In this document: positions 45,451 to 54,181 of the stretch, piece by piece
Numbering within the stretch: position 1 is the stretch's first letter
Layout of the letters: every line of letters begins with the position of its first letter
NCBI GenBank assembly: GCA_052108535.1
Contig: JBQDZM010000007.1
Coordinates: forward strand, 1 to 64,000
Reading direction: 5' to 3'
Source: Galactobacter sp052108535
Lineage (GTDB): Bacteria > Actinomycetota > Actinomycetes > Actinomycetales > Micrococcaceae
Length of the DNA: 64,000 nt
Notes under the pieces: model-generated
What the model saw: only the letters and a program-made list of their open reading frames with translations
What the model was told of the DNA's origin: nothing
Databases searched by the model: none
Made by a program: the position numbers and the translations under genes

Positions 45451-46242
45451 CTACCGTCGCGCCAGCGCCGCCTCGATGTCGGCGGCGCAAGCTAGCAACG
45501 GCGTCAGGACGCGTTCGGCGGCGGCCGACGCGTCGTCGTCGGGCCCTGCCACGGACAGGGACACGTTCACTGCGCAGACCACGGATCCGTCGGGCCCGTG
45601 CACGGGCGCGGCTACGGAGCGGAGCCCGGCCTCCAATTCCTGGTCAACGAGGCACCAGCCCTGCTCACGAACCAGCTCCAGCTCGGTCGAGATCACCTCA
45701 GGGGAGGTCACGGTCCGCGCCGTGCGGGACGGGATCGGGGCAGCCTGCATGCGCCGCAGCGCTTCCTCCTGCGGCAGCCCGGCCAGGAGTACTCGGCCCA
45801 TGGAGGTGGTCGCCGCCGGGAACCGCGTGCCGACACCGATGGCCACGTGCATGATCCGACGCGTCTGGACGCGGGCCACGTAGACCACGTCGGCTCCGTC
45901 CAACTCCGAGGCGGAAACGGACTCCCCCACCTGCGCGGAGAGTTCCTGAAGGTACGGCTCCACCAGCCCGGGCAGCGGCTGGGATGCCAAATAGGCATAG
46001 CCCAGCCGCATCACCCGCGGCGTGAGGCGGAACAGGCGACCGTCCGTGGCCGCGAATCCCAGGTCCACCAAGGTATGAAGAAAGCGCCGGGCGCTGGCCC
46101 GAGAGACCCCCGAGCGCGCCGCGACCTCGGAGAGCGTGAGCTCAGGGTGCTGGGCGTCGAACGCCTCAATGGTCGCCAACCCGCGGGCCAGGGACTGCAC
46201 AAAGAGCTCGGACTCCTTGGCTGCATTCTCCTCGGTGGACAT
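45451..46242 (-). CDS. pcaR: IclR-family regulator of the beta-ketoadipate pathway (PcaR-like)
   Basis: A 263-aa regulator with winged helix LTLSEVAARSGVSRASARRFLHTLVDLG at ~28-60 and the C-terminal IclR effector domain (MGRVLLAGLP, DQELEAGLRSVAAPVHGPDG). It lies beside pcaJ-pcaI-pcaF on the same strand, the setting of PcaR/PcaU/PobR. It probably binds the repeats upstream of pcaF and pobA with a pathway intermediate as effector. No terminator is visible between pcaJ and this gene. Confidence 0.87.
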   Translation of the reverse strand: MSTEENAAKESELFVQSLARGLATIEAFDAQHPELTLSEVAARSGVSRASARRFLHTLVDLGFAATDGRLFRLTPRVMRLGYAYLASQPLPGLVEPYLQELSAQVGESVSASELDGADVVYVARVQTRRIMHVAIGVGTRFPAATTSMGRVLLAGLPQEEALRRMQAAPIPSRTARTVTSPEVISTELELVREQGWCLVDQELEAGLRSVAAPVHGPDGSVVCAVNVSLSVAGPDDDASAAAERVLTPLLACAADIEAALARR

Positions 46243-46250
46243 GGCTCCGG

Positions 46251-46904
46251 TCAGGCCTTGACGAGCCGGACGGGCAGGCGCTCGGCCAATTCCTCGAAGC
46301 TGATGCCGTGCGTGGAACGAACCACCACGGCCTCGCCGCCGAGCTCGAAGACTGCGGACTCCGTGTAGACGCGGGTGACGCAGCCCAGGCCGGTGACCGG
46401 GTAGGTCAGCGCCTCGACGAGCTTGGACTCACCGGCGCGGGTGAACAGGCCCATCATGACCCAGGTCTGCTTGGCGCCGATGGCCAGGTCCATGGCACCG
46501 CCCACGGCCGGGATGGCGTCCGGGGCACCCGTGGACCAGTTGGCGAGGTCGCCATTGCCTGCCACCTGGAAGGCACCGAGGACGCAGACGTCCAGGTGCC
46601 CGCCTCGCATCATCGCGAACGAATCGGCGTGGTGGAAGTAGCTGGCGCCTGGCAGCTCCGTCACCGGGATCTTGCCTGCGTTGATCAGGTCGGCGTCCAC
46701 CTCGTCACCGTGCGCGGCGGGCCCCATGCCCAGCATGCCGTTCTCGGTATGGAGGGTGACGTCTTGCTCCGCGGTCAGATGATCCGCCACGAGGGTGGGC
46801 TGGCCGATGCCGAGGTTCACGAAGGAACCGGGCTCGATGTCCGCGGCGACGACGGCGGCGAGTTCCGGCTTGCTCAGGGCAGCTTCCGTGTGGGTGTAAG
46901 CCAT
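46251..46904 (-). CDS. pcaJ: 3-oxoadipate CoA-transferase, beta subunit
   Basis: Transfers CoA from succinyl-CoA to 3-oxoadipate. The catalytic glutamate lies in TENGMLGMGP near residue 50, and GIGQPTLVADHL is typical of subunit B. ATG 46904 (MAYTHTEAAL) has AAGGA upstream; a GTG at 46910 overlaps the pcaI stop. Paired with PcaI, with PcaF upstream. Acetoacetate CoA-transferase (ScoB) is a close alternative by sequence, but context favours PcaJ. Confidence 0.9.
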   Translation of the reverse strand: MAYTHTEAALSKPELAAVVAADIEPGSFVNLGIGQPTLVADHLTAEQDVTLHTENGMLGMGPAAHGDEVDADLINAGKIPVTELPGASYFHHADSFAMMRGGHLDVCVLGAFQVAGNGDLANWSTGAPDAIPAVGGAMDLAIGAKQTWVMMGLFTRAGESKLVEALTYPVTGLGCVTRVYTESAVFELGGEAVVVRSTHGISFEELAERLPVRLVKA

Positions 46905-46906
46905 GA

Positions 46907-47608
46907 TCACTTGTCCTTCTTCTGCTGTGAGACCGGGGTGGCGGGGTTGGCGATCTCCACGAGGGTGTCCACGTAGATGCCGTTGGTGACCACGTTCTCG
47001 GGGTCAAGCTGTCCGGCCGGGACGATGCTCTTGACCTGAGCGATGGTGTTGGCGGCCGCGGCTGCCATGATGGGGCCAAAGTTGCGGGCCGTCTTGCGGT
47101 AGACCAGGTTGCCCTTGGTGTCCGACGTCAGGGCCTTGATGATCGCGACGTCACCCTTGATGGGGTACTCGAGCACGTAGTGCTTGCCGTCGATCTCGCG
47201 GGTCTCCTTACCGTCGGCCAGCTGCGTGCCGTAACCGGTGGGGGTGAAGAAGGCGCCGATGCCGGCGCCGGCGGCCCGGAGGCGCTCGGCGAGGTTGCCC
47301 TGCGGAACCAGCTCCAGCTGGATCTCTCCGGCACGGTAGGCCGTGTCGAAGTGCCAGGAATCGGACTGGCGCGGGAATGAGCAGATAATCTTGGAGACTC
47401 GACGTTCCTTGATCAAGAGGGCCAGACCTTCGTCGGCCTGACCGGCGTTGTTGTTGACCACGGTGAGGTCGGTGGCGCCGCCCTGGAGCAGCGCGTCGAT
47501 GAGTTCCATGGGCTGGCCGGCGTTGCCGAACCCTCCGATCAGGACGGTGGAGCCGTCAGCGATGTTCGCCACGGCCTCGGCCGCGGAAGCGGCGATACGG
47601 GGTGCCAT
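46907..47608 (-). CDS. pcaI: 3-oxoadipate CoA-transferase, alpha subunit
   Basis: A 233-aa subunit A with the nucleotide/CoA loop GGFGNAGQPMELIDAL and the NNNAGQADEGLALL segment. GGAAGG lies nine bases before ATG 47608, which is better spaced than the GTG at 47614. It forms a heteromer with PcaJ. Placed between pcaF and pcaJ, all on one strand. Confidence 0.9.
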   Translation of the reverse strand: MAPRIAASAAEAVANIADGSTVLIGGFGNAGQPMELIDALLQGGATDLTVVNNNAGQADEGLALLIKERRVSKIICSFPRQSDSWHFDTAYRAGEIQLELVPQGNLAERLRAAGAGIGAFFTPTGYGTQLADGKETREIDGKHYVLEYPIKGDVAIIKALTSDTKGNLVYRKTARNFGPIMAAAAANTIAQVKSIVPAGQLDPENVVTNGIYVDTLVEIANPATPVSQQKKDK

Positions 47609-47642
47609 GAGCACGTACCTTCCTTAGGTGTGTGGGTGGGAT

Positions 47643-48866
47643 TCAGCGGGTGGTGTCGGTGTTCTCGATGACCACGGCGAGGCCCTGGCCCACGCCGATG
47701 CAGAGCGAGGCGACGCCGTAACGGCCGCCGGTGGCGCGCAAACGCGCGGCGAGGGTGCCGAGCACGCGCAGGCCTGAAGCGCCAAGCGGGTGCCCGATGG
47801 CGATGGCGCCACCCCACGCGTTGACGATCTCGGGGTCCAGGTCGCGACCGAAGCCCCACTGGTCCAGGCAGGCCAAGGACTGGGCTGCGAAGGCCTCGTT
47901 GAGTTCCACGGCGTCGATGTCCGCCCAAGTCAGCCCGGCGCGGGCGATGGCCTGGTTGGCCGCCTCGACGGGCGCCTCTCCGAAGTACTGCGGCTCATTG
48001 GCGTGAGCTCCGCGGGAGACGATGCGAGCAAGCGGCGCCTTACCAAGCAGCTCGGCGGCCTTCTCGGAGCCGACCCAGACGGCGGACGCGCCGTCGTTCA
48101 TGGGGGAAGCGTTGCCGGCGGTGACGGTGGCACCGTCACCGGTGCGGAACACCGTGCGCAGGGCGGAAAGGGTCTCTGCCGTGGAATCGGGGCGAATGGT
48201 CTCGTCGCGCTCCAGCAACACGCCGCGCTTACCCACGGGGGCCACGGTGGTCACGAGATCGGCGTAGCGACCTTCGTCCCAGGCCGTGGCCGCCAACTGG
48301 TGGGAGCGGGCCGCGAACTCGTCCTGACGCTCACGGGAGATCTGGTGCTTGTCCACCAGACGCTCGGTGGCCTCGCCCAGGGAGACGGTCCAATCGGCGT
48401 CCATCTTGGGGTTAACCAGGCGCCAGCCAAGCGTGGTGTTGGCGGCCTTGAGGTCTCCCATAGGGAAGGCCCGTTCGGTCTTGGGCAGAACCCAAGGGGC
48501 GCGGGACATGGATTCGGCGCCGCCGACCAGAACCAGGTCTGCGTCACCGACGGCCACCTGGCGGGAGGCCATCATCGCTGCGTCCAGGGAGGAACCGCAG
48601 AGGCGGTTGACGGTGGAGCCGGGCACGGACAGCGGGAGGCCGGCCAGCAGGGTGGCCATGCGGGCCACGTTGCGGTTCTCTTCGCCTGCGCCATTGGCGT
48701 TGCCGAAGGTTACCTCGTCGATAGTGGCGGGATCCAGCTGCGGTGCACGGGAGACCAGCGTGGAAACCACGTGGGCCGCCAGGTCGTCGGGACGGTGACC
48801 GGCGAGCGCGCCGCCGACCTTGCCGAAGGGTGTGCGTACGGCGTCATAGACGAACGCTTCCTGCAT
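47643..48866 (-). CDS. pcaF: 3-oxoadipyl-CoA thiolase
   Basis: A 407-aa thiolase cleaving 3-oxoadipyl-CoA into succinyl-CoA and acetyl-CoA. The nucleophilic Cys is in NRLCGSSLDA (~residue 90); later active-site blocks are NEAFAAQSL, GHPLGASG and CIGVGQG. It is the first gene of the minus-strand pcaFIJ(R) run and starts at the operator-like repeats shared with the divergent hydratase gene. General acetyl-CoA acetyltransferase is the alternative, but context supports PcaF. Confidence 0.92.
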   Translation of the reverse strand: MQEAFVYDAVRTPFGKVGGALAGHRPDDLAAHVVSTLVSRAPQLDPATIDEVTFGNANGAGEENRNVARMATLLAGLPLSVPGSTVNRLCGSSLDAAMMASRQVAVGDADLVLVGGAESMSRAPWVLPKTERAFPMGDLKAANTTLGWRLVNPKMDADWTVSLGEATERLVDKHQISRERQDEFAARSHQLAATAWDEGRYADLVTTVAPVGKRGVLLERDETIRPDSTAETLSALRTVFRTGDGATVTAGNASPMNDGASAVWVGSEKAAELLGKAPLARIVSRGAHANEPQYFGEAPVEAANQAIARAGLTWADIDAVELNEAFAAQSLACLDQWGFGRDLDPEIVNAWGGAIAIGHPLGASGLRVLGTLAARLRATGGRYGVASLCIGVGQGLAVVIENTDTTR

Positions 48867-48887
48867 GGGTCTCCTCGTTTCACGATG

Positions 48888-48938
48888 GTGAATCGTTCAC
48901 TGGTGTTCGCTGTGCGAACGTATGTTCGCATCATGAAC
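48888..48938. promoter_or_regulatory. IclR-type operator cluster in the divergent pcaF promoter
   Basis: GTTCGC-TGT-GCGAAC (48905-48919) is a perfect palindrome. A third GTTCGC half (48924-48929) follows as a direct repeat. GTGAATCGTTCAC (48888-48900) flanks it on the pcaF side, and ATGAAC lies at 48933-48938. A palindrome plus direct repeat is the known layout of PcaU/PobR-type IclR operators. Confidence 0.7.
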
Positions 48939-49073
48939 ATTCTTACCGATTGCTTCTCCGGGCGCAAGAGATACTCCGCTTCTCAACGATTCCCCCCACA
49001 GGGTCCGCATGACGACGCCGGGTGCGCTGCTGAGGTACGGTCATTGCGGACACATATCGAAGAGGATGTACCC

Positions 49074-50141
49074 GTGAATCCGCACCTCGCTGTCGAGATC
49101 CATGCAGGGCTCGGCATCATCACCCTCAACCGCCCCGAGAAGATCAACGCTCTGACACCAGGCATGGTCTCCGAACTCGGTGCGACCCTGCGCGCCTGGC
49201 GCTACCACCCCGAGGTGCACGCAGTGGTGCTCCGGGGTGCGGGAGAACGAGGCTTCAGTGCGGGAGGCGATCTCACCGACTTCCACCAGGCCCAATCGGG
49301 TGGGGACCAAGGTGGCTTCCTGGACATCCTGGTGGATCAGTTCGAGCTCGCCGCCTTGGTCGGCACGTACCCCAAACCGCTCATGGCGATCATGTCCGGA
49401 TTGACCCTGGGCGCGGGCCTCGGTATCGCTGGAGTGGCCTCCATCCGCGTGGTCACGCCGGACGCCAGACTTGGTATGCCTGAGACCCGGATCGGCTACT
49501 CCCCGGACGCCGGCGGATCGCTGCTGTTGGGGCGCGCCCCCGGCCGCCTGGGAGAGCACCTGGCAGCCACCGGAGACACCGTCGGTGCGGGCGACGCGGT
49601 CGAGGCGGGTCTCGCCGATTTCTGTGTGGCGGCAGAAACCCTCGAGGACCTGATCTCCTCCTTCGCGGACCTGGCCGCCCTGCGTGCCGGTGAGATCGCC
49701 ATCGGGCTGGAGGTCATGCACGGCACCCGCCCGCCCGCGCCCGTAGTGAGCAGGGAACGAGCCTGGATGGACCATTGCTACGCGGCAGAGGATCTGCCGG
49801 GCATCCTCACGGAACTGGAATCGTCGCCTTGGCCCGCCGCCCGTGCCGCGGCGGAGCGCATCCGACGCAATTCACCGCTCGCCGTGGCCACCGCGTTGGA
49901 GGTGGTGCGCGCCGCCCGCGACGAGGACGAACTACGTGGTTGCCTGGAACGCGAGCACCGCGCCGCAGCCTTCCTCATGGACCACCCCGATGTGGCCGAG
50001 GGCATCCGGGCCCGCATCGTGGACAAGGACGATGCCCCTCGCTGGGTTCCCGCCTCCCCTGAGGACGTGAACCGCGACCTCATTATCGATGCCTTGTATG
50101 CCGAGGAGGACGACGCCCATGGCGAACTCGACCTCGGGTGA
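49074..50141 (+). CDS. Enoyl-CoA hydratase/3-hydroxyisobutyryl-CoA hydrolase-like protein
   Basis: A 355-aa crotonase-fold enzyme. Segments are LNRPEKINALT, the oxyanion region RGFSAGGDLTDFHQAQ, SGLTLGAGLGIAG and MPETRIGYSPDAGGS. Length and the C-terminal region (REHRAAAFLMDHPDVAEGIRARIVDKDDAPRW) match the HIBCH branch of valine catabolism rather than plain hydratases. GTG 49074 has AGAGGA upstream. It leads a three-gene run with an IclR regulator and a proline-racemase-like gene. Confidence 0.8.
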   Translation: MNPHLAVEIHAGLGIITLNRPEKINALTPGMVSELGATLRAWRYHPEVHAVVLRGAGERGFSAGGDLTDFHQAQSGGDQGGFLDILVDQFELAALVGTYPKPLMAIMSGLTLGAGLGIAGVASIRVVTPDARLGMPETRIGYSPDAGGSLLLGRAPGRLGEHLAATGDTVGAGDAVEAGLADFCVAAETLEDLISSFADLAALRAGEIAIGLEVMHGTRPPAPVVSRERAWMDHCYAAEDLPGILTELESSPWPAARAAAERIRRNSPLAVATALEVVRAARDEDELRGCLEREHRAAAFLMDHPDVAEGIRARIVDKDDAPRWVPASPEDVNRDLIIDALYAEEDDAHGELDLG

Positions 50142-50859
50142 TGCCCTCCTGGACCGGGCCGTGCGGGTCTTGCGCTGTTTCGACGCGAACCACCCGCACC
50201 TCTCGGTGTCGCAGATCGCGGACCGGGCGGGACTCCCCCGCACCACGTCGTATCGGCTCGTGGCCCAGATGACGGACCTCGGCTTGCTCTCCCACCGGCC
50301 GGACGGGACCTTCCGCCTAGGCCTCATGCTCTGGGAACTCGTCACGGCGTCGTCTGACACCCAAGACCTGGCCACCGTGGCGCTGCCGTACATGGAGGAT
50401 GTGAACCAGGTGGTGCGTCACTCCGTCCAGTTCTCCATCCTTGACCAGGGCGACGTGCTAGTCCTTGAGCGTCTCTCCCGTCCCGGGCATGCCATCAATC
50501 AGGCTCGTAGGGCCTCCCGCATGCCGGTCCACCTGACCTCCATGGGCATGGTGCTGCTGGCGCACTCTGCGACCCCGGTCCTGGATTCCTACCTGCGCAA
50601 GCACGGCCCGGAGGTCCGCCAACGCCACCCCAATCTGGTCAGCGAACTGGACCATATCCGTCGCACCGGTTTTGCGACATTCGATGGGTTCATAGACGAT
50701 GCCACCACCGGCATCTCGGTCCCCGTGTTGGACGCTCGGGGCAGTGCGATCGCCGCACTGGGTGTGGTGGTCCCGACGGGGTATGACGCCACGAACTCAG
50801 CCGTGATGAGTTTGCGGACCGCCGCCCGCGGCATCTCCCGAACGCTCGCCTCGCGCTGA
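50119..50859 (+). CDS. IclR-family transcriptional regulator
   Basis: A 246-aa regulator with winged helix LSVSQIADRAGLPRTTSYRLVAQMTDLG and an IclR effector domain (SMGMVLLAHSA, ISVPVLDARGSAIAALGVV). ATG 50119 lies within the preceding gene, behind GAGGAGG, so the genes are coupled. It is distinct in sequence from the PcaR-like protein at 45451 and likely governs the hydratase/racemase cassette. Confidence 0.87.
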   Translation: MANSTSGDALLDRAVRVLRCFDANHPHLSVSQIADRAGLPRTTSYRLVAQMTDLGLLSHRPDGTFRLGLMLWELVTASSDTQDLATVALPYMEDVNQVVRHSVQFSILDQGDVLVLERLSRPGHAINQARRASRMPVHLTSMGMVLLAHSATPVLDSYLRKHGPEVRQRHPNLVSELDHIRRTGFATFDGFIDDATTGISVPVLDARGSAIAALGVVVPTGYDATNSAVMSLRTAARGISRTLASR

Positions 50860-50876
50860 AGTCTGAGAGGACCCGC

Positions 50877-51875
50877 GTGCGCATCGACCGGCTGATCCAC
50901 ACCGTGGAGACCCACGTTGCGGGTCTTGGCGTGCGAGTGGTCACCGGCGGGGTTCCCAGCTTCCCTGGGAAGACCATGGCGCAACGCCGCACATGGTTCC
51001 AGGAGAACCGTGACGACCTGCGCACTTTTCTGCTGCGAGAGCCGCGTGGCCATGACGCGCTCTCCGGCGCCATCCTGCAACCGCCCACCCACGCGGAGGC
51101 CGACTGGGGCGTGTTGTTCATCGAGGTGACTGGCGTGCTGCCCATGTGCGGGGCGGGCACCATGGGCGTGGCGACGGCCCTGGTGGAGGCGGGCATGGTG
51201 ACGGTGTCGGAGCCCGTCACCATGGTCAGATTGGACACTCCGATCGGCCTGATCCGCGCCGAGGTCGCGGTCTGGGACGGGAAGGCGGAGTCGGTCACGA
51301 TCACCAATGTGGCCTCCTACGTGCATGCCCTGGAGCAAAGCGTCGACGTGCCCGGATGGGGCCGGGTGGTGTACGACATGGCCTTTGGCGGCAACTTCTA
51401 CGCCTTCGCCGACGCTGCCAAGCTGGGCCTGTCGCTTGACCCTGGCAGCGTCACCGACCTCCGCGCAACGGGCACCGCCATCATGAAGGCCATCAACTCC
51501 ACCTCCCGACCCACGCATCCCGCGACCGGGTATTCGGGCTGCGAGCACGTCGTGTTCCTGGCTCCGGGATCCGACGCAACCCACGCACGACACGCCCTCA
51601 TCAACCACCCCGGCTGGCTGGACCGCTCTCCCGGCGGCACCGGGACCAGCGCGCTCATGGCCGTGCACCACGCCCGTGGCGATTTACCGCTGCACACGGA
51701 TTTCGTCAACGAGTCCTTCATCGGCTCCACCTTCACTGGTCGCCTCGTGGGCACGGAGGACGTCGGCGGCCGGGAGGCGGTGATCCCGGCCGTGACGGGG
51801 AGCGCGTGGATCACCGGGACCGCGCAGTACCTGCTGGATCCCACGGACCCGTTCCCGGTCGGGTTCGCGTTGTGA
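50877..51875 (+). CDS. Proline racemase-superfamily protein (hydroxyproline epimerase/dehydratase-like)
   Basis: A 332-aa PrpF/proline-racemase fold. The first catalytic Cys is present, C91 in LPMCGAGTMG, although the usual His after MCG is Ala. The second site reads LDRSPGGTGTSA, so G253 replaces the second catalytic Cys (Thr in known trans-3-hydroxyproline dehydratases). Two-base racemisation or epimerisation should therefore fail; a dehydratase or new reaction is more likely. GTG 50877. Neighbours suggest an imino-acid or branched-chain catabolic role. Confidence 0.82.
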   Translation: MRIDRLIHTVETHVAGLGVRVVTGGVPSFPGKTMAQRRTWFQENRDDLRTFLLREPRGHDALSGAILQPPTHAEADWGVLFIEVTGVLPMCGAGTMGVATALVEAGMVTVSEPVTMVRLDTPIGLIRAEVAVWDGKAESVTITNVASYVHALEQSVDVPGWGRVVYDMAFGGNFYAFADAAKLGLSLDPGSVTDLRATGTAIMKAINSTSRPTHPATGYSGCEHVVFLAPGSDATHARHALINHPGWLDRSPGGTGTSALMAVHHARGDLPLHTDFVNESFIGSTFTGRLVGTEDVGGREAVIPAVTGSAWITGTAQYLLDPTDPFPVGFAL

Positions 51876-51902
51876 GGCGCGCGTAGCGCGCCCGTTCCAG
51901 GC

Positions 51903-51947
51903 AAGGTGCCCGACGATCGGGTGCCGGCTACCGTCGTCGGGCACCTT
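51903..51947 (+). terminator. Terminator after the racemase-like gene
   Basis: A perfect 14-bp stem (51903-51916 with 51934-51947) surrounds a 17-nt loop, 27 bp after the stop codon. The arms contain TGCCCGACG/CGTCGGGCA, like the 41428 terminator. The T-tail is weak. Confidence 0.7.
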
Positions 51948-52025
51948 CTACCGAATCCACACCGACACGTCCGATGAATGGGATTGAGGTCGCGCGAGAC
52001 CACCCCCAGGCGTCACACTGAACAG

Positions 52026-52058
52026 AGTTCGTCGAAAACCCTTGAAAAGTTCAACGAA
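52026..52058. promoter_or_regulatory. Direct-repeat operator candidate upstream of pobA
   Basis: AGTTCGTCGAA (52026-52036) and AGTTCAACGAA (52048-52058) are direct repeats whose starts are 22 bp apart, two helical turns, 64 bp before the pobA start. Each shares a GTTC half with the repeats in front of pcaF, suggesting the same IclR regulator. Confidence 0.55.
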
Positions 52059-52121
52059 TCACGCACCCGCCCCCGGCCTTTGACCCCCGGGAGCCTCAGC
52101 AGTTCAGCGAAGGAGCTCAAC

Positions 52122-53321
52122 GTGGCCCAGGACCCTACGCCCATTTCGACCCAAGTCGGCATCATCGGCGGCGGCCCCGCAGGCCTGATGCTCTCCCATC
52201 TGCTGGCCAAGGCCGGAATCGACAACGTCGTAGTGGAATCCCGTGACGTTGAGACCATCCACAACACCCACCGCGCCGGCATCCTTGAGGCCGGCTCCGT
52301 GGCCATGCTGACCGACACCGGAGTGGACGGGCGCATCAACGAACTCGGCGACGAGCACGCCGGTATCGACCTCCGCTTCGGCGGCGAGTCCCACCCGCTG
52401 GACTTCCGCGATCTCGTGGACGCCACCGTGAACCTCTACGCCCAGAACGAGGTCTTCCTGGACCTCTCCAACGCCCGCAAGCGTGACGGCGGTCAGGTCT
52501 ACTACTCCTCCGAGGTCACCGAACTGCTGGACGTGAAGACCGACCGCCCCGGCTTCCGCTTCACCGACGCAGACGGCAACCAGCACGAGGTCCGCGCCGA
52601 CCTGCTGGTGGGCGCAGACGGCTCACGCTCCTTCTGCCGCCGCTGGATTCCCGAGGCAGAGCGCGAGAACTTCACCCACGAGTACCCCTTCGCCTGGTTC
52701 GGGATCCTCTGCGAGGCCCCCAAGTCCGCGCCCGAACTGATCTACGCCCGCTCCGATCACGGCTTCGCGCTGATCTCCCAGCGCTCCGAGACCGTGCAGC
52801 GCATGTACTTCCAGTGCGACCCGAACGAGAACGTGGATGACTGGAGCGAGGACCGCATCTGGGCCGAGCTGCAGAAGCGCGTGGACGGACCGGACGGACT
52901 GCAGCTGAAGACCGGCCCCATCTTCGACAAGTCGGTGCTGGCCTTCCGCTCCTTCGTCCGCCAGCCCCTGCGCCACGGCAACCTGTTCCTGGCTGGCGAC
53001 GCCGGGCACACCGTGCCGCCCACTGGCGCCAAGGGCCTCAACCTGGCCTTCGCCGACGTCAAGGTCCTCTTCGAGGCCATCGATTCCTTCTACTCCACCA
53101 AGTCCACGGCGCTGCTGGACGGCTACTCCGACACCGCCCTGAGCCGCGTCTGGAAGGCCCAGCACTTCTCCTACTGGATGACCTCCATGCTGCACTCGGT
53201 CCCCGGTCGCAGCAATTTCGAGAACGCCCGCACCCTCGGCGAGCTCGATTCCGTGGTCTCCTCCCGCTTTGGCCAGCAGTACCTGGCCGAGGCCTACACG
53301 GGATGGCCCCACGGGATCTGA
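52122..53321 (+). CDS. pobA: 4-hydroxybenzoate 3-monooxygenase
   Basis: A 399-aa FAD monooxygenase converting 4-hydroxybenzoate to protocatechuate. FAD motifs are GIIGGGPAGLMLS (N-terminus) and GDAGHTVPPTGAKGLNLAFAD, with the DG segment LLVGADGSRSFCR between. GTG 52122 with AAGGAG six bases upstream is preferred to the longer frame, which contains the operator repeats. It heads pobA-pcaH-pcaG, delivering the substrate of the dioxygenase encoded next. Confidence 0.95.
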   Translation: MAQDPTPISTQVGIIGGGPAGLMLSHLLAKAGIDNVVVESRDVETIHNTHRAGILEAGSVAMLTDTGVDGRINELGDEHAGIDLRFGGESHPLDFRDLVDATVNLYAQNEVFLDLSNARKRDGGQVYYSSEVTELLDVKTDRPGFRFTDADGNQHEVRADLLVGADGSRSFCRRWIPEAERENFTHEYPFAWFGILCEAPKSAPELIYARSDHGFALISQRSETVQRMYFQCDPNENVDDWSEDRIWAELQKRVDGPDGLQLKTGPIFDKSVLAFRSFVRQPLRHGNLFLAGDAGHTVPPTGAKGLNLAFADVKVLFEAIDSFYSTKSTALLDGYSDTALSRVWKAQHFSYWMTSMLHSVPGRSNFENARTLGELDSVVSSRFGQQYLAEAYTGWPHGI

Positions 53322-53383
53322 TCCCCCAGAACACCGACACCCACCACGCACACCCACAAGCAGAAGTAAGGACAGACGAGCTC

Positions 53384-54181
53384 ATGAGCAATCCGAAGCT
53401 TGATCCGCTGGCCACTGCGGACACCCAGGAACAGATCAACGACGAGATGGGCGCACTCCACTCCGCTTACGAGGCCTCCAAGGCCGCAGGCGAACCCGAG
53501 GAGACGCAGCCGCGCATCGACTTTGCGCCCTACCGCTCCTCCCTGCTGCGCCACCCCACCAAGAACCTGTGGCACACCGACCCGGAAACCATCGAGCTCT
53601 ACTCCCCCGCCTTCGGCGAGCGTGACGTGCACGTGCTGGAGTCGGACCTGACCATCCAGGCCGGCGGCGAGCCCATCGGTGAGCGCATCGTGGTCTCCGG
53701 ACGCGTGCTGGACGGCGACGGTCACCCGGTGCGCGGTCAGCTGCTGGAAATCTGGCAGGCCAACGCGGCCGGCCGGTACAACCACAAGCGCGACCAGCAC
53801 CCCGCGCCCCTTGACCCGAACTTCACGGGTGTGGGCCGCACCATCACGGGCGCCAACGGCGAGTACTCCTTCACCACCATCAAGCCCGCCCCCTACCCGT
53901 GGAAGAACCACCACAACGCCTGGCGGCCGGCCCACATCCACTTCTCGCTGTTCGGCACGGACTTCACGCAGCGCATGATCACCCAGATGTACTTCCCGGG
54001 CGACCCGCTGTTCCCGCTGGACCCGATCTACCAGTCCATCACCGATCAGAAGGCTCGCGATCGCCTGATCGCCACCTACGATCACTCCATCACCTCACAC
54101 GAGTGGAACACGGGTTACAACTGGGACATCGTCCTGACCGGTTCCAACCGCACCTGGACCGAAGCGGAGGACAACCGATGA
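53384..54181 (+). CDS. pcaH: Protocatechuate 3,4-dioxygenase, beta subunit
   Basis: A 265-aa intradiol dioxygenase subunit carrying the Fe(III) site. Ligands are Y132 (GRYNHKRD), Y171 (PAPYPW), H184 and H186 (RPAHIHF). With PcaG it cleaves protocatechuate to 3-carboxy-cis,cis-muconate. ATG 53384 was chosen by family N-terminus. It overlaps pcaG by 4 bp. Confidence 0.96.
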   Translation: MSNPKLDPLATADTQEQINDEMGALHSAYEASKAAGEPEETQPRIDFAPYRSSLLRHPTKNLWHTDPETIELYSPAFGERDVHVLESDLTIQAGGEPIGERIVVSGRVLDGDGHPVRGQLLEIWQANAAGRYNHKRDQHPAPLDPNFTGVGRTITGANGEYSFTTIKPAPYPWKNHHNAWRPAHIHFSLFGTDFTQRMITQMYFPGDPLFPLDPIYQSITDQKARDRLIATYDHSITSHEWNTGYNWDIVLTGSNRTWTEAEDNR

